A stretch of 64,000 nt of DNA from contig JAGCNW010000010.1 in assembly GCA_017645785.1 (NCBI GenBank), positions 148,102 through 212,101 of the forward strand, written 5' to 3'. The notes beneath the pieces are model-generated. The model searched no databases and was not told the origin of the DNA. It saw nothing but the letters and a program-made list of their open reading frames with translations. Made by a program: the position numbers and the translations under genes. Shown here one piece after another: positions 18,020 to 25,870 of this stretch. Numbering within the stretch: position 1 is the first letter of the stretch; each line of letters starts with the position of its first letter. The DNA comes from Treponema sp. (GTDB lineage: Bacteria; Spirochaetota; Spirochaetia; Treponematales; Treponemataceae).

Positions 18020-18460
18020 TTAATTGCTGTAAACGGCGCGAACGTAATTCATGTCGTAGAAATTACCGTTCACCTGAATCTGCGGCTTTTCTCCGCGAGT
18101 AAAACCTTCAACGACGCCGGAAACCGGCTCGCCTTCGACATCAAGCTCAACCATTTTTCCCAAAGTGCCGGCGGCTTCGTTGGACTGCATGATTTGCGCC
18201 ATTTTGTTAAAGCCGTTGGAGACGTTGTACATCTGCTCAAGCGAAGAAAACTGCGCCATCTGAGCGATGAACTGGCTGTTGTCCATTGGCTCTGTAGGAT
18301 CCTGATGGCTTAACTGTGTCATTAAAAGCTTAAGAAAATCATCCTTGCCCAATTCCTGACTCGCTGCGCGTCCGTTCACAGTCAAAGTTTTGTTGAATCT
18401 GTCCACTTCAAGATTTGTCTGAATCTTTTCGGAAGGACTCAATGTTGCGCTAAATTCCAT
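18020..18460 (-). CDS. flgD: Flagellar hook capping protein FlgD
   Basis: 146 residues. Scaffold that caps the growing hook and guides FlgE assembly. The conserved N-terminal part reads [42 protein letters not shown]; the rest is short, with a single beta domain ([18 protein letters not shown], then [13 protein letters not shown]). This is near the minimum length for FlgD and lacks the FlgD Ig-like insert of enterobacteria, as in other spirochaetes. Two ATGs are adjacent; I chose the second because GAGG then has a six-base spacing. Confidence 0.93.
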   Translation of the reverse strand: MEFSATLSPSEKIQTNLEVDRFNKTLTVNGRAASQELGKDDFLKLLMTQLSHQDPTEPMDNSQFIAQMAQFSSLEQMYNVSNGFNKMAQIMQSNEAAGTLGKMVELDVEGEPVSGVVEGFTRGEKPQIQVNGNFYDMNYVRAVYSN

Positions 18461-18478
18461 CATTCACCTCTACTAGAA

Positions 18479-19843
18479 TTACGCAACGATGTTAACCGAA
18501 ACATCGTCGTCAATGAAATTATCGGAAATATCGGAGACCGATGTTAGACTTTCTTGCGTAAATTCTCCGTAAATTTTTCTGCCGTGAGCGGCTTTGCCGT
18601 CCGCTCCCTCTTGCGCCTGGCCTTGCGCGAACTGCATTTGGCTTCCGGCAAAAGAAACGTCAAACGTAGCGTCCTCGAATCCGCTCTGGAGGAATGAATT
18701 CTTGAGGGCGTCGGCGCTTTGTCCAAAGGCTTCCATCGCTTCGCGGCTATTAACGGTTATATGGCCGATCAAGGCCTTTCCGCTAACCTCCATTGTTATC
18801 TTAACATTGCCCAAACCTTCCGGATGCAAGATCAAGTTGATCGAGCCCTTGTCGTTGTCGCGAAGAACGATGTTGGCGGCTTTTACAAAGTCGCTTGCGT
18901 TCTGCGTGATTTGGTTCTTGAGCATCGCCTGGAATGTCGAGCCGTCTGAGGCCGCGCTCTGGCTGTCAAGAGACAAAATATTTTTTTGCGCCTGGGAATT
19001 CAAGTCCATGGTCATCTGAACGACGCCCTTTTCCGTTTCCTTTACGCTGGTCACAAAGTTTTTCTTAAAATCTTTGGAGGCTTCCTTTTGCGCGGCCGGG
19101 TCAACCTTTGTCCTCAAGTCGGTGACTTGAATCAAGGGCTTTTTGCCGTTTTTCTTTGGATCGATTTTTACGCCGGAAATTTTTGGGTCGTCGGACTTTT
19201 CGACGCGGACCGCTTCTGTCTCGGCATAGAAATATCCAGGCGCGTCCTGGACAACCTTTTGCCCCGCAAGCAAAGACTCAGCCGGGAACGAAAGCTCCTT
19301 CTCGCCTTGGGCCGCTTCTGAAACAAATTTCTTAAGGCCTTCGCTTTCTTGGGCTTCGGGCTTTTCGGAAATCTTTCTTAAAAATTCAAGCTGCTTGGGA
19401 TCGATTTTTTTTACGCCAGCTTTTTCGGAATTCTTGTCTTCGCTTTTTGAAACGGCTTTCTTGGCAGGCTTCGTTTCAAGAGCGCCTTGAATGTAAGCGT
19501 CGATTTTGGGGCTTTGGTCTTCTTGAGGTTCTTCCTTTTTGGCGAGTTTTTTGGGCTCGTCCTTTTGGGAAAGATTCTCGCTTTCCTTGGCCGCCTCTTT
19601 TTCCTGAACCTTGTCTTCCGTTCCAACATTTTCGCGGAAGTCGTCAGCTTTTGAAACCTTTGGGCTTTCTTCCGCAGGCTCGCTTTGCTTTACAGGCTCT
19701 TCCTTGCGCAGGCTCTCGTTCAGCATGGAAAGGAAATCGCTTTCGCGAACCTTTTCGCCGTCGTGAGGCTGTTGGACAGGCTGAACCTGCTGGGCTAATT
19801 CAGGAGAAAAAGATTCCGCTGTCTGGCAAACAATAGTTTGCAA
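18479..19843 (-). CDS. fliK: Flagellar hook-length control protein FliK
   Basis: 454 residues. Secreted ruler that measures hook length and switches export specificity. The first 300 residues are disordered and very rich in Lys, Glu and Ser; the C-terminal domain at about 320-425 has the family signature (GSINLILHPEGLGNVKITMEVSGKALIG, SREAMEAF, ALKNSFLQSGF). Start is TTG at 19843 with GGAGG six bases upstream. Lies between flbB and flgD, as in other spirochaetes, where FliK, FlgD and FlgE act in sequence. Confidence 0.9.
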   Translation of the reverse strand: MQTIVCQTAESFSPELAQQVQPVQQPHDGEKVRESDFLSMLNESLRKEEPVKQSEPAEESPKVSKADDFRENVGTEDKVQEKEAAKESENLSQKDEPKKLAKKEEPQEDQSPKIDAYIQGALETKPAKKAVSKSEDKNSEKAGVKKIDPKQLEFLRKISEKPEAQESEGLKKFVSEAAQGEKELSFPAESLLAGQKVVQDAPGYFYAETEAVRVEKSDDPKISGVKIDPKKNGKKPLIQVTDLRTKVDPAAQKEASKDFKKNFVTSVKETEKGVVQMTMDLNSQAQKNILSLDSQSAASDGSTFQAMLKNQITQNASDFVKAANIVLRDNDKGSINLILHPEGLGNVKITMEVSGKALIGHITVNSREAMEAFGQSADALKNSFLQSGFEDATFDVSFAGSQMQFAQGQAQEGADGKAAHGRKIYGEFTQESLTSVSDISDNFIDDDVSVNIVA

Positions 19844-19880
19844 TTTTTACCTCCAGCAACACCGAAGGCAAAAATCGCCG

Positions 19881-20510
19881 CTAATCGATTGAAGAAGGCC
19901 TTGCTGTCATCTTTCGTTGAATGACGGCGGCTCTGTCAGCCGGCATCAAAGACAACCAGTAAGGAACCATTGAGGCTACGCCGTTATTTTGGGCGCGTTC
20001 GGTGACTTTCCTGAGCACATCGATGGCCAATTGGTCATCCATTGCAACAAGAATATCGACGGCCTTAAGCGGCTGCATGCCTTCAAGGTTGGCGGCAATT
20101 TGCTCGATGTTACTGTTTCTATCATCGAACATTTTGACCGTATTGTTAAATGTTTTTTCCCGCTCTTCAAGATTTTTTTCGCGGTCGGCTATTTCTTGGG
20201 CCAGGCGCTGGTTTTGCTCCTCCACGGAAACAGTGTCGGCCTCGCGCTTTTCCAATTCCTCGCGGTAAAGGTCCAAGGCCTCGCGCTGCTTGTCCAAGCG
20301 GTCCTGGTCCAAGTCGGCGGTCAAGGGCTTTGTGGAAGTCGAGGTCGTTGAAGTCTGCCTCTGCCAGCCGATGGCCTTGTAAATGGGGTTGAAAAGGCTC
20401 TTTACGCGGATGACTCCAAGGAAGTCAAACCACAAAAGGCCTCCAAGAACCAAAATCACGATCAAAAAGAGAAGAACGACTGATTTTCCAAGGGAATTTC
20501 CTCTAGCCAC
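19881..20510 (-). CDS. flbB: Periplasmic flagellar collar protein FlbB (MotE-like)
   Basis: 209 residues: N-terminal membrane anchor (VVLLFLIVILVLGGLLWF), a long coiled coil at about 65-135 (REALDLYREELEKREADTV, then EEQNQRLAQEIADREKNLEEREKTF) and a C-terminal MgtE-N-like helical domain (IAANLEGMQPLKAVDILVAM... VLRKV). In spirochaetes FlbB is the base of the motor collar that holds the stators. Start is GTG overlapping the hexokinase stop by eight bases, with GGAGG eight bases before it, so translation is coupled to the metabolic gene. Confidence 0.85.
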   Translation of the reverse strand: MARGNSLGKSVVLLFLIVILVLGGLLWFDFLGVIRVKSLFNPIYKAIGWQRQTSTTSTSTKPLTADLDQDRLDKQREALDLYREELEKREADTVSVEEQNQRLAQEIADREKNLEEREKTFNNTVKMFDDRNSNIEQIAANLEGMQPLKAVDILVAMDDQLAIDVLRKVTERAQNNGVASMVPYWLSLMPADRAAVIQRKMTARPSSID

Positions 20511-21801
20511 GGATCAAGCCTCCAATAGCCGCGCCCAAGGTGATGTCGTTTTCAACTTGAACGGCGTGCCAGGCAAGGCCGCGCTTTTTGGTAAGCGACT
20601 CTTCCAAGCAAGCCTTTATGCGGCCGTTTGTTCTGTATGTCTTGTAGAACGTGGTGCCGTTGCAGACGATGCAAACCGGGTGGGTTTTGTCGTGGCCCTG
20701 CTCGGTCTTAAGGACGCTGGCCACCAAAATGGCGGCGGCGTAGCGGGCGGAACGGTTGACGACGGCGTCAAGGACTTCAAAGACAAAATTATAGTCGTCT
20801 TTTGAGCCGTATTTTGCAAGAAGGCCGCCGATCGTGTTGTCCGTCTTGTAGGGAGCGTGCAAAAAGCCGTCCAATTCTATTAACGTAAGCGTCGGAAGCT
20901 TAAGGAACTCGGCGGCGAACTTGTCGCTGAGCCAGCCCTCTTTGGCGGCTGTTTTTAGGGCGTAGTATGAAACCGGTCCAAGATAGGCTCCGGAGCATGA
21001 TTTTTCCAAGTAAAAAGTGCCGGGCTTGGCGCTGGTCGCGTCAAAATCGCGGTCAAAGTCGCTGCGTGGGATTGAACAGAACTTTCCGACCTCGGTGTTG
21101 ATCACGTCGGCCTTTTCAAAGCCCTGTACGTCCTTTAGCGCGGGCTGAATGTAGGCGGCGTTCATTCCCGTTCCAAGGATAAAGCCCACATAGCTTGAAT
21201 ATACGTTTCCGCTGGCTGGGTTGGCCGCTCCGGCAAGCAAGGCGGCCACAGTGTCGTTTAGAAGCATTACGCTTTTGGGCTTTTTCCAGCCGTGCTCCAC
21301 AAGGGCGTCGCTTAAAGACTGGCCGATTTTGCAGCCGACGACTTCCGGCGCCTTGACCTCTTTTGAAAAGCCTATCAAGATTCCGTCGCCGTCAGGGGTT
21401 ATTTCCACCGGGTATGAAAAGCAAAAGCCTATGCAGTCGGCCTTGTCCTTAAGGTGGGCAAGGTTTTCGGCAAATTGGTCAAAGAATTCTTTTTTTGAAA
21501 GCTCGCGCTCAACGCCGGGCATTCTTGTTTTTTCCAGGTCGCTGATGGAGGGAACTCCGGCCGCGTCAAAAGTGACAAGGCAGGAGCGGAAATTGGTTCC
21601 GCCCGCGTCGATTACGATTACGCTCTTGTTGCAAGGCTTTTTTTCCGGCGGAAGGGTCCATGTGCGGATCATCTCTTGGTCGGCCTTTTTTCCGTGAAGG
21701 CCCTGGTCCATGTCGTATAAAATCGCGTCGGCGACATCGTCAACGTCTACATTCTGAACAAATCCGTGCTTCCCCAAAAAAGCGCTAACTTCACGACTCA
21801 T
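20503..21801 (-). CDS. Hexokinase (eukaryote-type family)
   Basis: 432 residues. Phosphorylates glucose and related hexoses with ATP. The phosphate-binding VIDAGGTNFRSCLVTF at about 62-78, FCFSYPVEI, LLNDTVAALLAG with the catalytic aspartate, and the later VGFILGTGMNAAYI and INTEVGKF segments show the hexokinase family rather than the ROK family. Treponema pallidum has a comparable enzyme. GAGG lies five bases before the ATG. It is the first gene of a transcript that continues into flbB-fliK-flgD-flgE, a link between sugar entry and motility that may be only positional. Confidence 0.88.
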   Translation of the reverse strand: MSREVSAFLGKHGFVQNVDVDDVADAILYDMDQGLHGKKADQEMIRTWTLPPEKKPCNKSVIVIDAGGTNFRSCLVTFDAAGVPSISDLEKTRMPGVERELSKKEFFDQFAENLAHLKDKADCIGFCFSYPVEITPDGDGILIGFSKEVKAPEVVGCKIGQSLSDALVEHGWKKPKSVMLLNDTVAALLAGAANPASGNVYSSYVGFILGTGMNAAYIQPALKDVQGFEKADVINTEVGKFCSIPRSDFDRDFDATSAKPGTFYLEKSCSGAYLGPVSYYALKTAAKEGWLSDKFAAEFLKLPTLTLIELDGFLHAPYKTDNTIGGLLAKYGSKDDYNFVFEVLDAVVNRSARYAAAILVASVLKTEQGHDKTHPVCIVCNGTTFYKTYRTNGRIKACLEESLTKKRGLAWHAVQVENDITLGAAIGGLIRG

Positions 21802-21835
21802 ACATGCCTCTAACTTGAATGTAATTATTTTTATT

Positions 21836-21864
21836 ATTCTATCACGGAATCAAACAAAAATCAA
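21836..21864 (-). promoter_or_regulatory. Promoter of the hexokinase-flagellar operon
   Basis: Minus strand: TTGATT (21859-21864), 17-base spacer, TAGAAT (21836-21841), about 35 bases before the hexokinase ATG. No sigma-28 type boxes are visible. Confidence 0.55.
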
Positions 21865-21889
21865 GACAAAAAAACGCCCCCTTCCATTA

Positions 21890-21965
21890 GTTGAACGGAA
21901 CCAACAAACCCAAATCCCCGCAAACATTCCGCAATTTTTTTATGAATTTTCCGTAAAAAAGTAAA
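21890..21965 (+). repeat. Upstream element shared by the Rpn genes
   Basis: Contains GGAACCAACAAACC followed by CCGCAATTTTTTTATGAA and TTTTCCG before an A-rich stretch. The same order and nearly the same bases occur before the second (about 23028-23110) and third (about 25702-25795) Rpn genes, marking a common origin and probably a shared promoter-proximal element. Confidence 0.6.
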
Positions 21966-21983
21966 ATTTACTGCCATATCGTC

Positions 21984-22065
21984 TATATGAATATGCAAGA
22001 AAGCGCGCTCCGCAAAAAATGCGGGGCGAAATGCTGGGGGCGGCGCTTTCGCATATTCACATATA
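21984..22065 (+). promoter_or_regulatory. Long imperfect hairpin before the first Rpn gene
   Basis: Left arm 21984-22006 (TATATGAATATGCAAGAAAGCGC) and right arm 22043-22065 pair over about 20 bases with two small bulges; a smaller CCGCA/TGCGG hairpin lies inside. The right arm ends one base before the AGGAG of the Rpn gene, so it could mask ribosome access or be the edge of a mobile unit. Confidence 0.6.
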
Positions 22066-22075
22066 GGAGTTTCGT

Positions 22076-22897
22076 ATGAGCGAAATCAAAAAAGAGCAGA
22101 CACTGGAAGAAAAGTGGCAGAACGCCACGCTTGCAAACAACTTCATCTTCTACAAAATCATGAGGCACAACCCAGACGTTTGCAAGGAGCTGTTGGAAAT
22201 CCTTTTGGAATTTCCAATAGAGAAAATTGAAATGTCGCAGGAAGAGGAAATCAACATCGACTTTGACAGCAAGGGCGTGCGGCTTGACGTTTACGCCAAG
22301 GACGCTAGCGGCCTAAAGGTCTACAACATCGAGGTGCAGGCCGCGGACACAAAGGAGCTCCCGGAACGGTCGCGATACTATCAGGGGGTGATTGACGTAG
22401 ACCTTTTGAAGTCCGGACAAAAGTACAAGGACTTAAAAACGTCGTTCGTAATCTTTATTTGCGTTGACGACATATTTGGAAACGGCCTGCCAAAGTACAC
22501 CTTTGAGAATTTATGCCAGGAAGACCCCAAAATAAAATTGAACGACAGGGCCTACAAGTACTTCTTTATTTCCAAAAACTGTGATAGAATATTGGACAAG
22601 AGGCAAAAGGCTTTCTTGCGCATGGTGACGGAAAACAAGCCTTCCGACGACTTTACCGTCAGAATCAAAAGCCTTGTCGACGACGCAAAGCGCAACACGC
22701 AGTGGAGGAAGCAGTACATGGAATGGGAACGCGAAAAGACTTATGAAAGAGATGCGGGCCGTCAAGAAAAAGCCGTGGAAAACGCACTTACGCTTGTTCG
22801 CAAATACAACGCAAGCCCTGAATCAGCGGCAGCTGACATGGGCGCTCCATTAGAACTTGTGCTTGACGCGCTAAAGCAGCCCGCCCCCGCGAACTAA
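22076..22897 (+). CDS. Rpn-family PD-(D/E)XK nuclease / putative transposase, copy 1
   Basis: 273 residues. Predicted Mg-dependent endonuclease of the recombination-promoting Rpn (PDDEXK transposase) family. The nuclease core is GVRLDVYAKDASGLKVYNIEVQ with Asp71, Glu86 and Gln88 as the D...ExQ triad; YYQGVIDVDLLKSGQKY and SFVIFICVDDIF follow. The last 60 residues form a separate helical tail with a helix-turn-helix-like end (ALTLVRKYNASPESAAADMGAP) and the terminal QPAPAN also seen, more or less, in copy 3. AGGAG precedes the ATG. An in-frame Met at 22718 with GGAGG nine bases upstream could start a 59-residue product. Only distantly related to copies 2 and 3. Confidence 0.85.
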   Translation: MSEIKKEQTLEEKWQNATLANNFIFYKIMRHNPDVCKELLEILLEFPIEKIEMSQEEEINIDFDSKGVRLDVYAKDASGLKVYNIEVQAADTKELPERSRYYQGVIDVDLLKSGQKYKDLKTSFVIFICVDDIFGNGLPKYTFENLCQEDPKIKLNDRAYKYFFISKNCDRILDKRQKAFLRMVTENKPSDDFTVRIKSLVDDAKRNTQWRKQYMEWEREKTYERDAGRQEKAVENALTLVRKYNASPESAAADMGAPLELVLDALKQPAPAN

Positions 22898-22924
22898 CCG
22901 CCCCACCCAAAACTAATCCCGCGC

Positions 22925-22958
22925 AAAAAAAAAAAAAACGGGGCGGCTGTTGCCGCCC
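22925..22958 (-). terminator. Hairpin terminator, relic A
   Basis: GGGGCGGC, TGTT loop, GCCGCCCC, flanked by 13 A on the left, so it terminates best on the minus strand. It is the beta-helix gene terminator, but no beta-helix gene remains here; it now separates two rightward Rpn genes. Confidence 0.75.
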
Positions 22959-23188
22959 CTTATTGGACTTGCAAAGCCTACGTCGTTCTAAAGCCCGCGC
23001 ATCTTAGGCTTGCCAACGCCGACGCCGTTGGTTGAACAAAAACAACAAACCAACACTCCAGCAAAAATCCCGCAATTTTTTTACGAATTCCCGCCAAAAA
23101 AAGCCAAAAAACGCGCAAAAACCTATACCTCTACATATAAAAGGTGGCCGTAAAATCCGCGACCGCCAAATTTTTACGGAGGCTAAAA
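22959..23188. repeat. Relic of a beta-helix gene 3' flank plus Rpn upstream element, copy A
   Basis: This stretch and 25642-25870 are nearly identical. The first half (to about 23040) contains GCAAAGCCTACGTCGTTCT, matching the bases between the beta-helix stop and terminator at 26811-26868; the second half is the Rpn upstream element ending in CCTATACCTCTACAT and the Shine-Dalgarno GGAGG. No gene is seen here. Confidence 0.7.
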
Positions 23189-24118
23189 ATGTCTGAAACT
23201 CAAACAAACTCAATCGTTGGCCGGACGCAGCCGCAGTTCCGCGACAGGCTGTTCACCGCAATCTTTGGCAAGGACACCGAGCGCAGCAAGCGCTGGCGGC
23301 TGGACTTGTACAATGTCCTGAACGGCACGAACTACACCGACCCAAACGCATTGGAGCTGAACACAATCGAAAACGTCATTTATATCAAAATGTACAACGA
23401 CGTGTCGTTTTTGGTTGACAGCCAAATGACGCTCTACGAACAGCAGAGCCGCCCCAACGCAAACATGCCGCTTCGCGGCCTTTTGTACTTTGCCGAACTC
23501 TACCAAAAGCACTTGGCGCAAAGGGACTTGGACTTGCATTGGTCGTCGCTCGTGAAAATTCCCAACCCGCGCTTCGTAGTGTTTTACAACGGAGAGCCAA
23601 GCCGCCCTGAGCGATACAAGCTGCGGCTGTCGGAGGCCTTTGAGATAGAGGACAAGTCGGGCGACTTTGAGTGGACCGCGGAGGTCATCAACATAAATCC
23701 CGGCATGAACGAGAGCCTTGTCAAAAGCTGCAAACCGATGTATGATTATGTCAGGCTTGTGGGAAAAATTTCCGCCAACAAGAAGGCGGGCATGCAAATT
23801 GACAAAGCCGTGAACGAGGCCGTGGACTGGGCGATTGAGGAAAACTTTTTGGAAGGCTTTGTCCGCGAGCAAAAAGAGGAGATAATCGGCATGTACTTGA
23901 CAGAATTCAACGAGGAGCGCGCGATTCGCGGCTGGAAAAAAGAGGCCAGGGAGGAAGGCCTTGCAGAAGGCCTTGCAGAAGGCCTTGAAGAAGGCCTTGC
24001 CGAAGGCGCGCGGCAAAACGCCATTGAAAACGCGCGAAACCTTAAAGCCGCTGGCGTTGACATTAACATAATAGCAAAGTGCGTCGGCCTTAGCGTCGAG
24101 GAAGTTGAAAAGCTTTAA
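23189..24118 (+). CDS. Rpn-family PD-(D/E)XK nuclease / putative transposase, copy 2
   Basis: 309 residues from ATG at 23189, which has GGAGG six bases upstream; the frame is open a further 15 codons upstream but those fall in the repeated leader. Nuclease core: YNDVSFLVDSQMTLYEQQS, with Asp71 or Asp77 and Glu84-x-Gln86 as probable active-site residues, then NMPLRGLLYFAELYQKHL and NPRFVVFYNG. The tail has four 12-base repeats coding EGLA-type units (23954-24001). Close paralogue of copy 3: residues 13-230 are almost the same. A Met at 23891 with GAGGAG nine bases upstream may start an internal 75-residue product. Confidence 0.82.
   Translation: MSETQTNSIVGRTQPQFRDRLFTAIFGKDTERSKRWRLDLYNVLNGTNYTDPNALELNTIENVIYIKMYNDVSFLVDSQMTLYEQQSRPNANMPLRGLLYFAELYQKHLAQRDLDLHWSSLVKIPNPRFVVFYNGEPSRPERYKLRLSEAFEIEDKSGDFEWTAEVININPGMNESLVKSCKPMYDYVRLVGKISANKKAGMQIDKAVNEAVDWAIEENFLEGFVREQKEEIIGMYLTEFNEERAIRGWKKEAREEGLAEGLAEGLEEGLAEGARQNAIENARNLKAAGVDINIIAKCVGLSVEEVEKL
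23954..24001 (+). repeat. Four tandem 12-base units inside Rpn copy 2
   Basis: Unit GAAGGCCTTGCA repeated four times with two changes in units 3 and 4, coding Glu-Gly-Leu-Ala. Length multiples of 12 keep the frame, so the linker before the C-terminal domain can grow or shrink. Copy 3 lacks it. Confidence 0.85.
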
Positions 24119-24148
24119 GTCCGCGCGCTCTTGCGCTTTATCCCGCGC

Positions 24149-24176
24149 AAAAAAACGGGGCGGCTGTTGCCGCCCC
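24149..24176 (-). terminator. Hairpin terminator B, after the beta-helix pseudogene
   Basis: GGGGCGGC, TGTT loop, GCCGCCCC with seven A on the left, which become a T run on the minus strand. Lies about 85 bases past the pseudogene stop and between convergent reading frames. Confidence 0.75.
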
Positions 24177-24262
24177 TTATTGGCCTTGACAGACCTATAC
24201 CGTTCTCAAGCAAAAAAAAACTTTGGCTTGCTACCCCGCCCAACGCGGCGGGACAGCGGCGC

Positions 24263-24560
24263 TTAATGCTTTAACTTGCCGGTGGATGGGTCTATAGTCC
24301 ACGGTTGCCCGCTATTGGGGAATACGTAGAACTGAGTGCAGCAGCTTGTAGCCAAAGCGCCAAACAAGATTTGCCAACTAGTGTCGTAGGTTTGCGGCTC
24401 AATTTTTGCGACTTGGCTTGCCGTTGGAAGATATCCGCTAATTCCGTATATTCCGGCGCCAAAGTAGTTCGCGCCGTTGCTTTTGAACGCTCAGTAGGCA
24501 AAGTACAAAGTGCCGTTCCTGACATAAATGCCGCCGCCGTTTTTAGGGCGCTCCCCTCAC
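24263..24560 (-). pseudogene. 3' remnant of a beta-helix lipoprotein gene
   Basis: Reading leftward, the frame gives NGGGIYVRNGTLYFAY, then an in-frame TGA, then AFKSNGANYFGAGIYG... and ends QPWTIDPSTGKLKH with TAA at 24263. The GGGIY motif and the closing WTIDPSTGK match the style of the intact protein that ends WRIDSTGKAQQN at 26869, and the same terminator follows. The middle also differs from the giant proteins (TSCCTQFYVFPNSG). The gene has lost its front (nothing recognisable beyond about 24560) and carries a nonsense codon, so it is a relic. Confidence 0.7.
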
Positions 24561-24750
24561 AAGCAAGCGCAATGCGTTCCCTTGCACAGAAACCGACCAA
24601 AAATTCCGTTCCCTTAAAATAAACGCTTGACAGAACAATTCAATTATTATATAGTTATTGTTGGTACGAATGTGCGTTGGTCTAAGCGCATAACAAGTGC
24701 CGCCAAGCGGTTCGATTTTGAGCCGCTTTATTTTTTTTAGGAAGAAAGTC
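24561..24750 (+). other. AT-rich gap before the DUF3800 gene
   Basis: Contains AT-rich AATTCAATTATTATATAG and a RBS-like AGGAAG at 24739. No coding sequence is supported; the promoter of the next gene is probably here but I could not fix its boxes. Confidence 0.4.
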
Positions 24751-25557
24751 TTGAGCACTGTTGTATTTTATACAGATGAATCTGGAAGCGCTGAGCGTTT
24801 TTCCGAACCGCTCGAACCGGGAGCCACGCCTGTTTTCACACTGACTTCAATCGCGTTGCCATTGAACGAATGGCGAACCTTTGACAGAAAATACAACAAT
24901 TTGAAGCGACATTTTTTTCCAGAGATTCTGGAACGAAAAGGACGCAAAGAAGACATTGAAATAAAAGGCAACGACTTGACATCGCCGCGCAACAAAGAAT
25001 CAAGCCGCCGCCAGAAATTTCTAGAACGAGTCTTTCATTTGCTGAAATCATTCGACGCAAAAATATTCGCCGTCACTTTTGTAAAAGACAAGGACAACCC
25101 CATATCTTCAAGAAGCATGTACACTCACGGATTTCAAATCTTGTTGGAAAGATTCAATAAATTTGTTGAAACAAGCGGAAAATTTGATTCGGGAATCATT
25201 ATTTGCGATTCACGGGCTGGAGCCATAAAGGGCCAAGGATTGGACAAGGAAGTCGCAAAGTCATTCCAAAGCTATATTTTTGGAAACGAGAAAGGAAAAA
25301 GCTTCGCCTTCATTCAAGAGGCTCCGCTTTTTGCGGACTCAAAAATAACCGTCGGCCTGCAACTCGCGGATCTAATTTCGTCCGTTATATACACAAACCA
25401 TTATCATTATTACGCAAGGAATGTGGAAGGCGCCGTGGACTACTCGCATATGCAGCGATGGTGGCCAAAAATCGCCGAACTTGAATTCGAGAGCAAGCAG
25501 GATGCGGAAGGCTCATACGCAATTCGCGGAATTCGCGTAATAAATCACAAAAAATAA
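24751..25557 (+). CDS. DUF3800 domain protein
   Basis: 268 residues if started at TTG 24751, which has AGGAAG six bases upstream; the frame is open to 24697 without a better start. The N-terminal STVVFYTDESGS is the hallmark TDESG of DUF3800, a family of unknown function with an RNase H-like fold often found near mobile or defence genes. Later family features: SIALPLNEWRTFDRKY, FVKDKDNPISSRSMYTHGFQILLERF, IICDSRAG and the closing LQLADLISSVIYTNHYHYY. Codon use is more AT-rich than the neighbours, suggesting recent arrival. It is followed at 25570 by the last bases of an Rpn gene, so it appears to have replaced one. Confidence 0.75.
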   Translation: MSTVVFYTDESGSAERFSEPLEPGATPVFTLTSIALPLNEWRTFDRKYNNLKRHFFPEILERKGRKEDIEIKGNDLTSPRNKESSRRQKFLERVFHLLKSFDAKIFAVTFVKDKDNPISSRSMYTHGFQILLERFNKFVETSGKFDSGIIICDSRAGAIKGQGLDKEVAKSFQSYIFGNEKGKSFAFIQEAPLFADSKITVGLQLADLISSVIYTNHYHYYARNVEGAVDYSHMQRWWPKIAELEFESKQDAEGSYAIRGIRVINHKK

Positions 25558-25564
25558 ACCAACC

Positions 25565-25613
25565 ACATCACGCCCCCGCGAACTAAGCGCCCCACGCAAA
25601 ACTAATCCCGCGC
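25565..25613 (+). pseudogene. 3' end relic of an Rpn gene
   Basis: GCCCCCGCGAACTAA followed by GCGCCCCACGCAAAACTAATC matches the last codons and trailer of Rpn copy 1 at 22882-22920 (two or three differences). No nuclease body precedes it; the DUF3800 gene does. Confidence 0.6.
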
Positions 25614-25641
25614 AAAAAAACGGGGCGGCTGTTGCCGTCCC
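25614..25641 (-). terminator. Hairpin terminator, relic C
   Basis: GGGGCGGC, TGTT loop, GCCGTCCC (one mismatch) with seven A on the left. Same element as at 22925, 24149 and 26779. Confidence 0.65.
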
Positions 25642-25870
25642 TTATTGGACTTGCAAAGCCTACGTCGTTCTAAAGCCCGCGCATCTTAGGCTTGCCAACG
25701 CCGACGCCGTTGGTTGAACAAAAACAACAAACCAACACTCCAGCAAAAATCCCGCAATTTTTTTACGAATTTTCCGCAAAAAAAACTAAAAAACGCGCAA
25801 AAACCTATACCTCTACATACAAAAGGTGGCCGTAAAATCCGCGGCCGTCAAATTTATATGGAGGCTAAAA
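25642..25870. repeat. Relic of a beta-helix gene 3' flank plus Rpn upstream element, copy C
   Basis: Near-identical to 22959-23188. It carries the GCAAAGCCTACGTCGTTCT flank, then CCCGCAATTTTTTTACGAA and the GGAGG of Rpn copy 3. No gene is seen. Confidence 0.7.
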
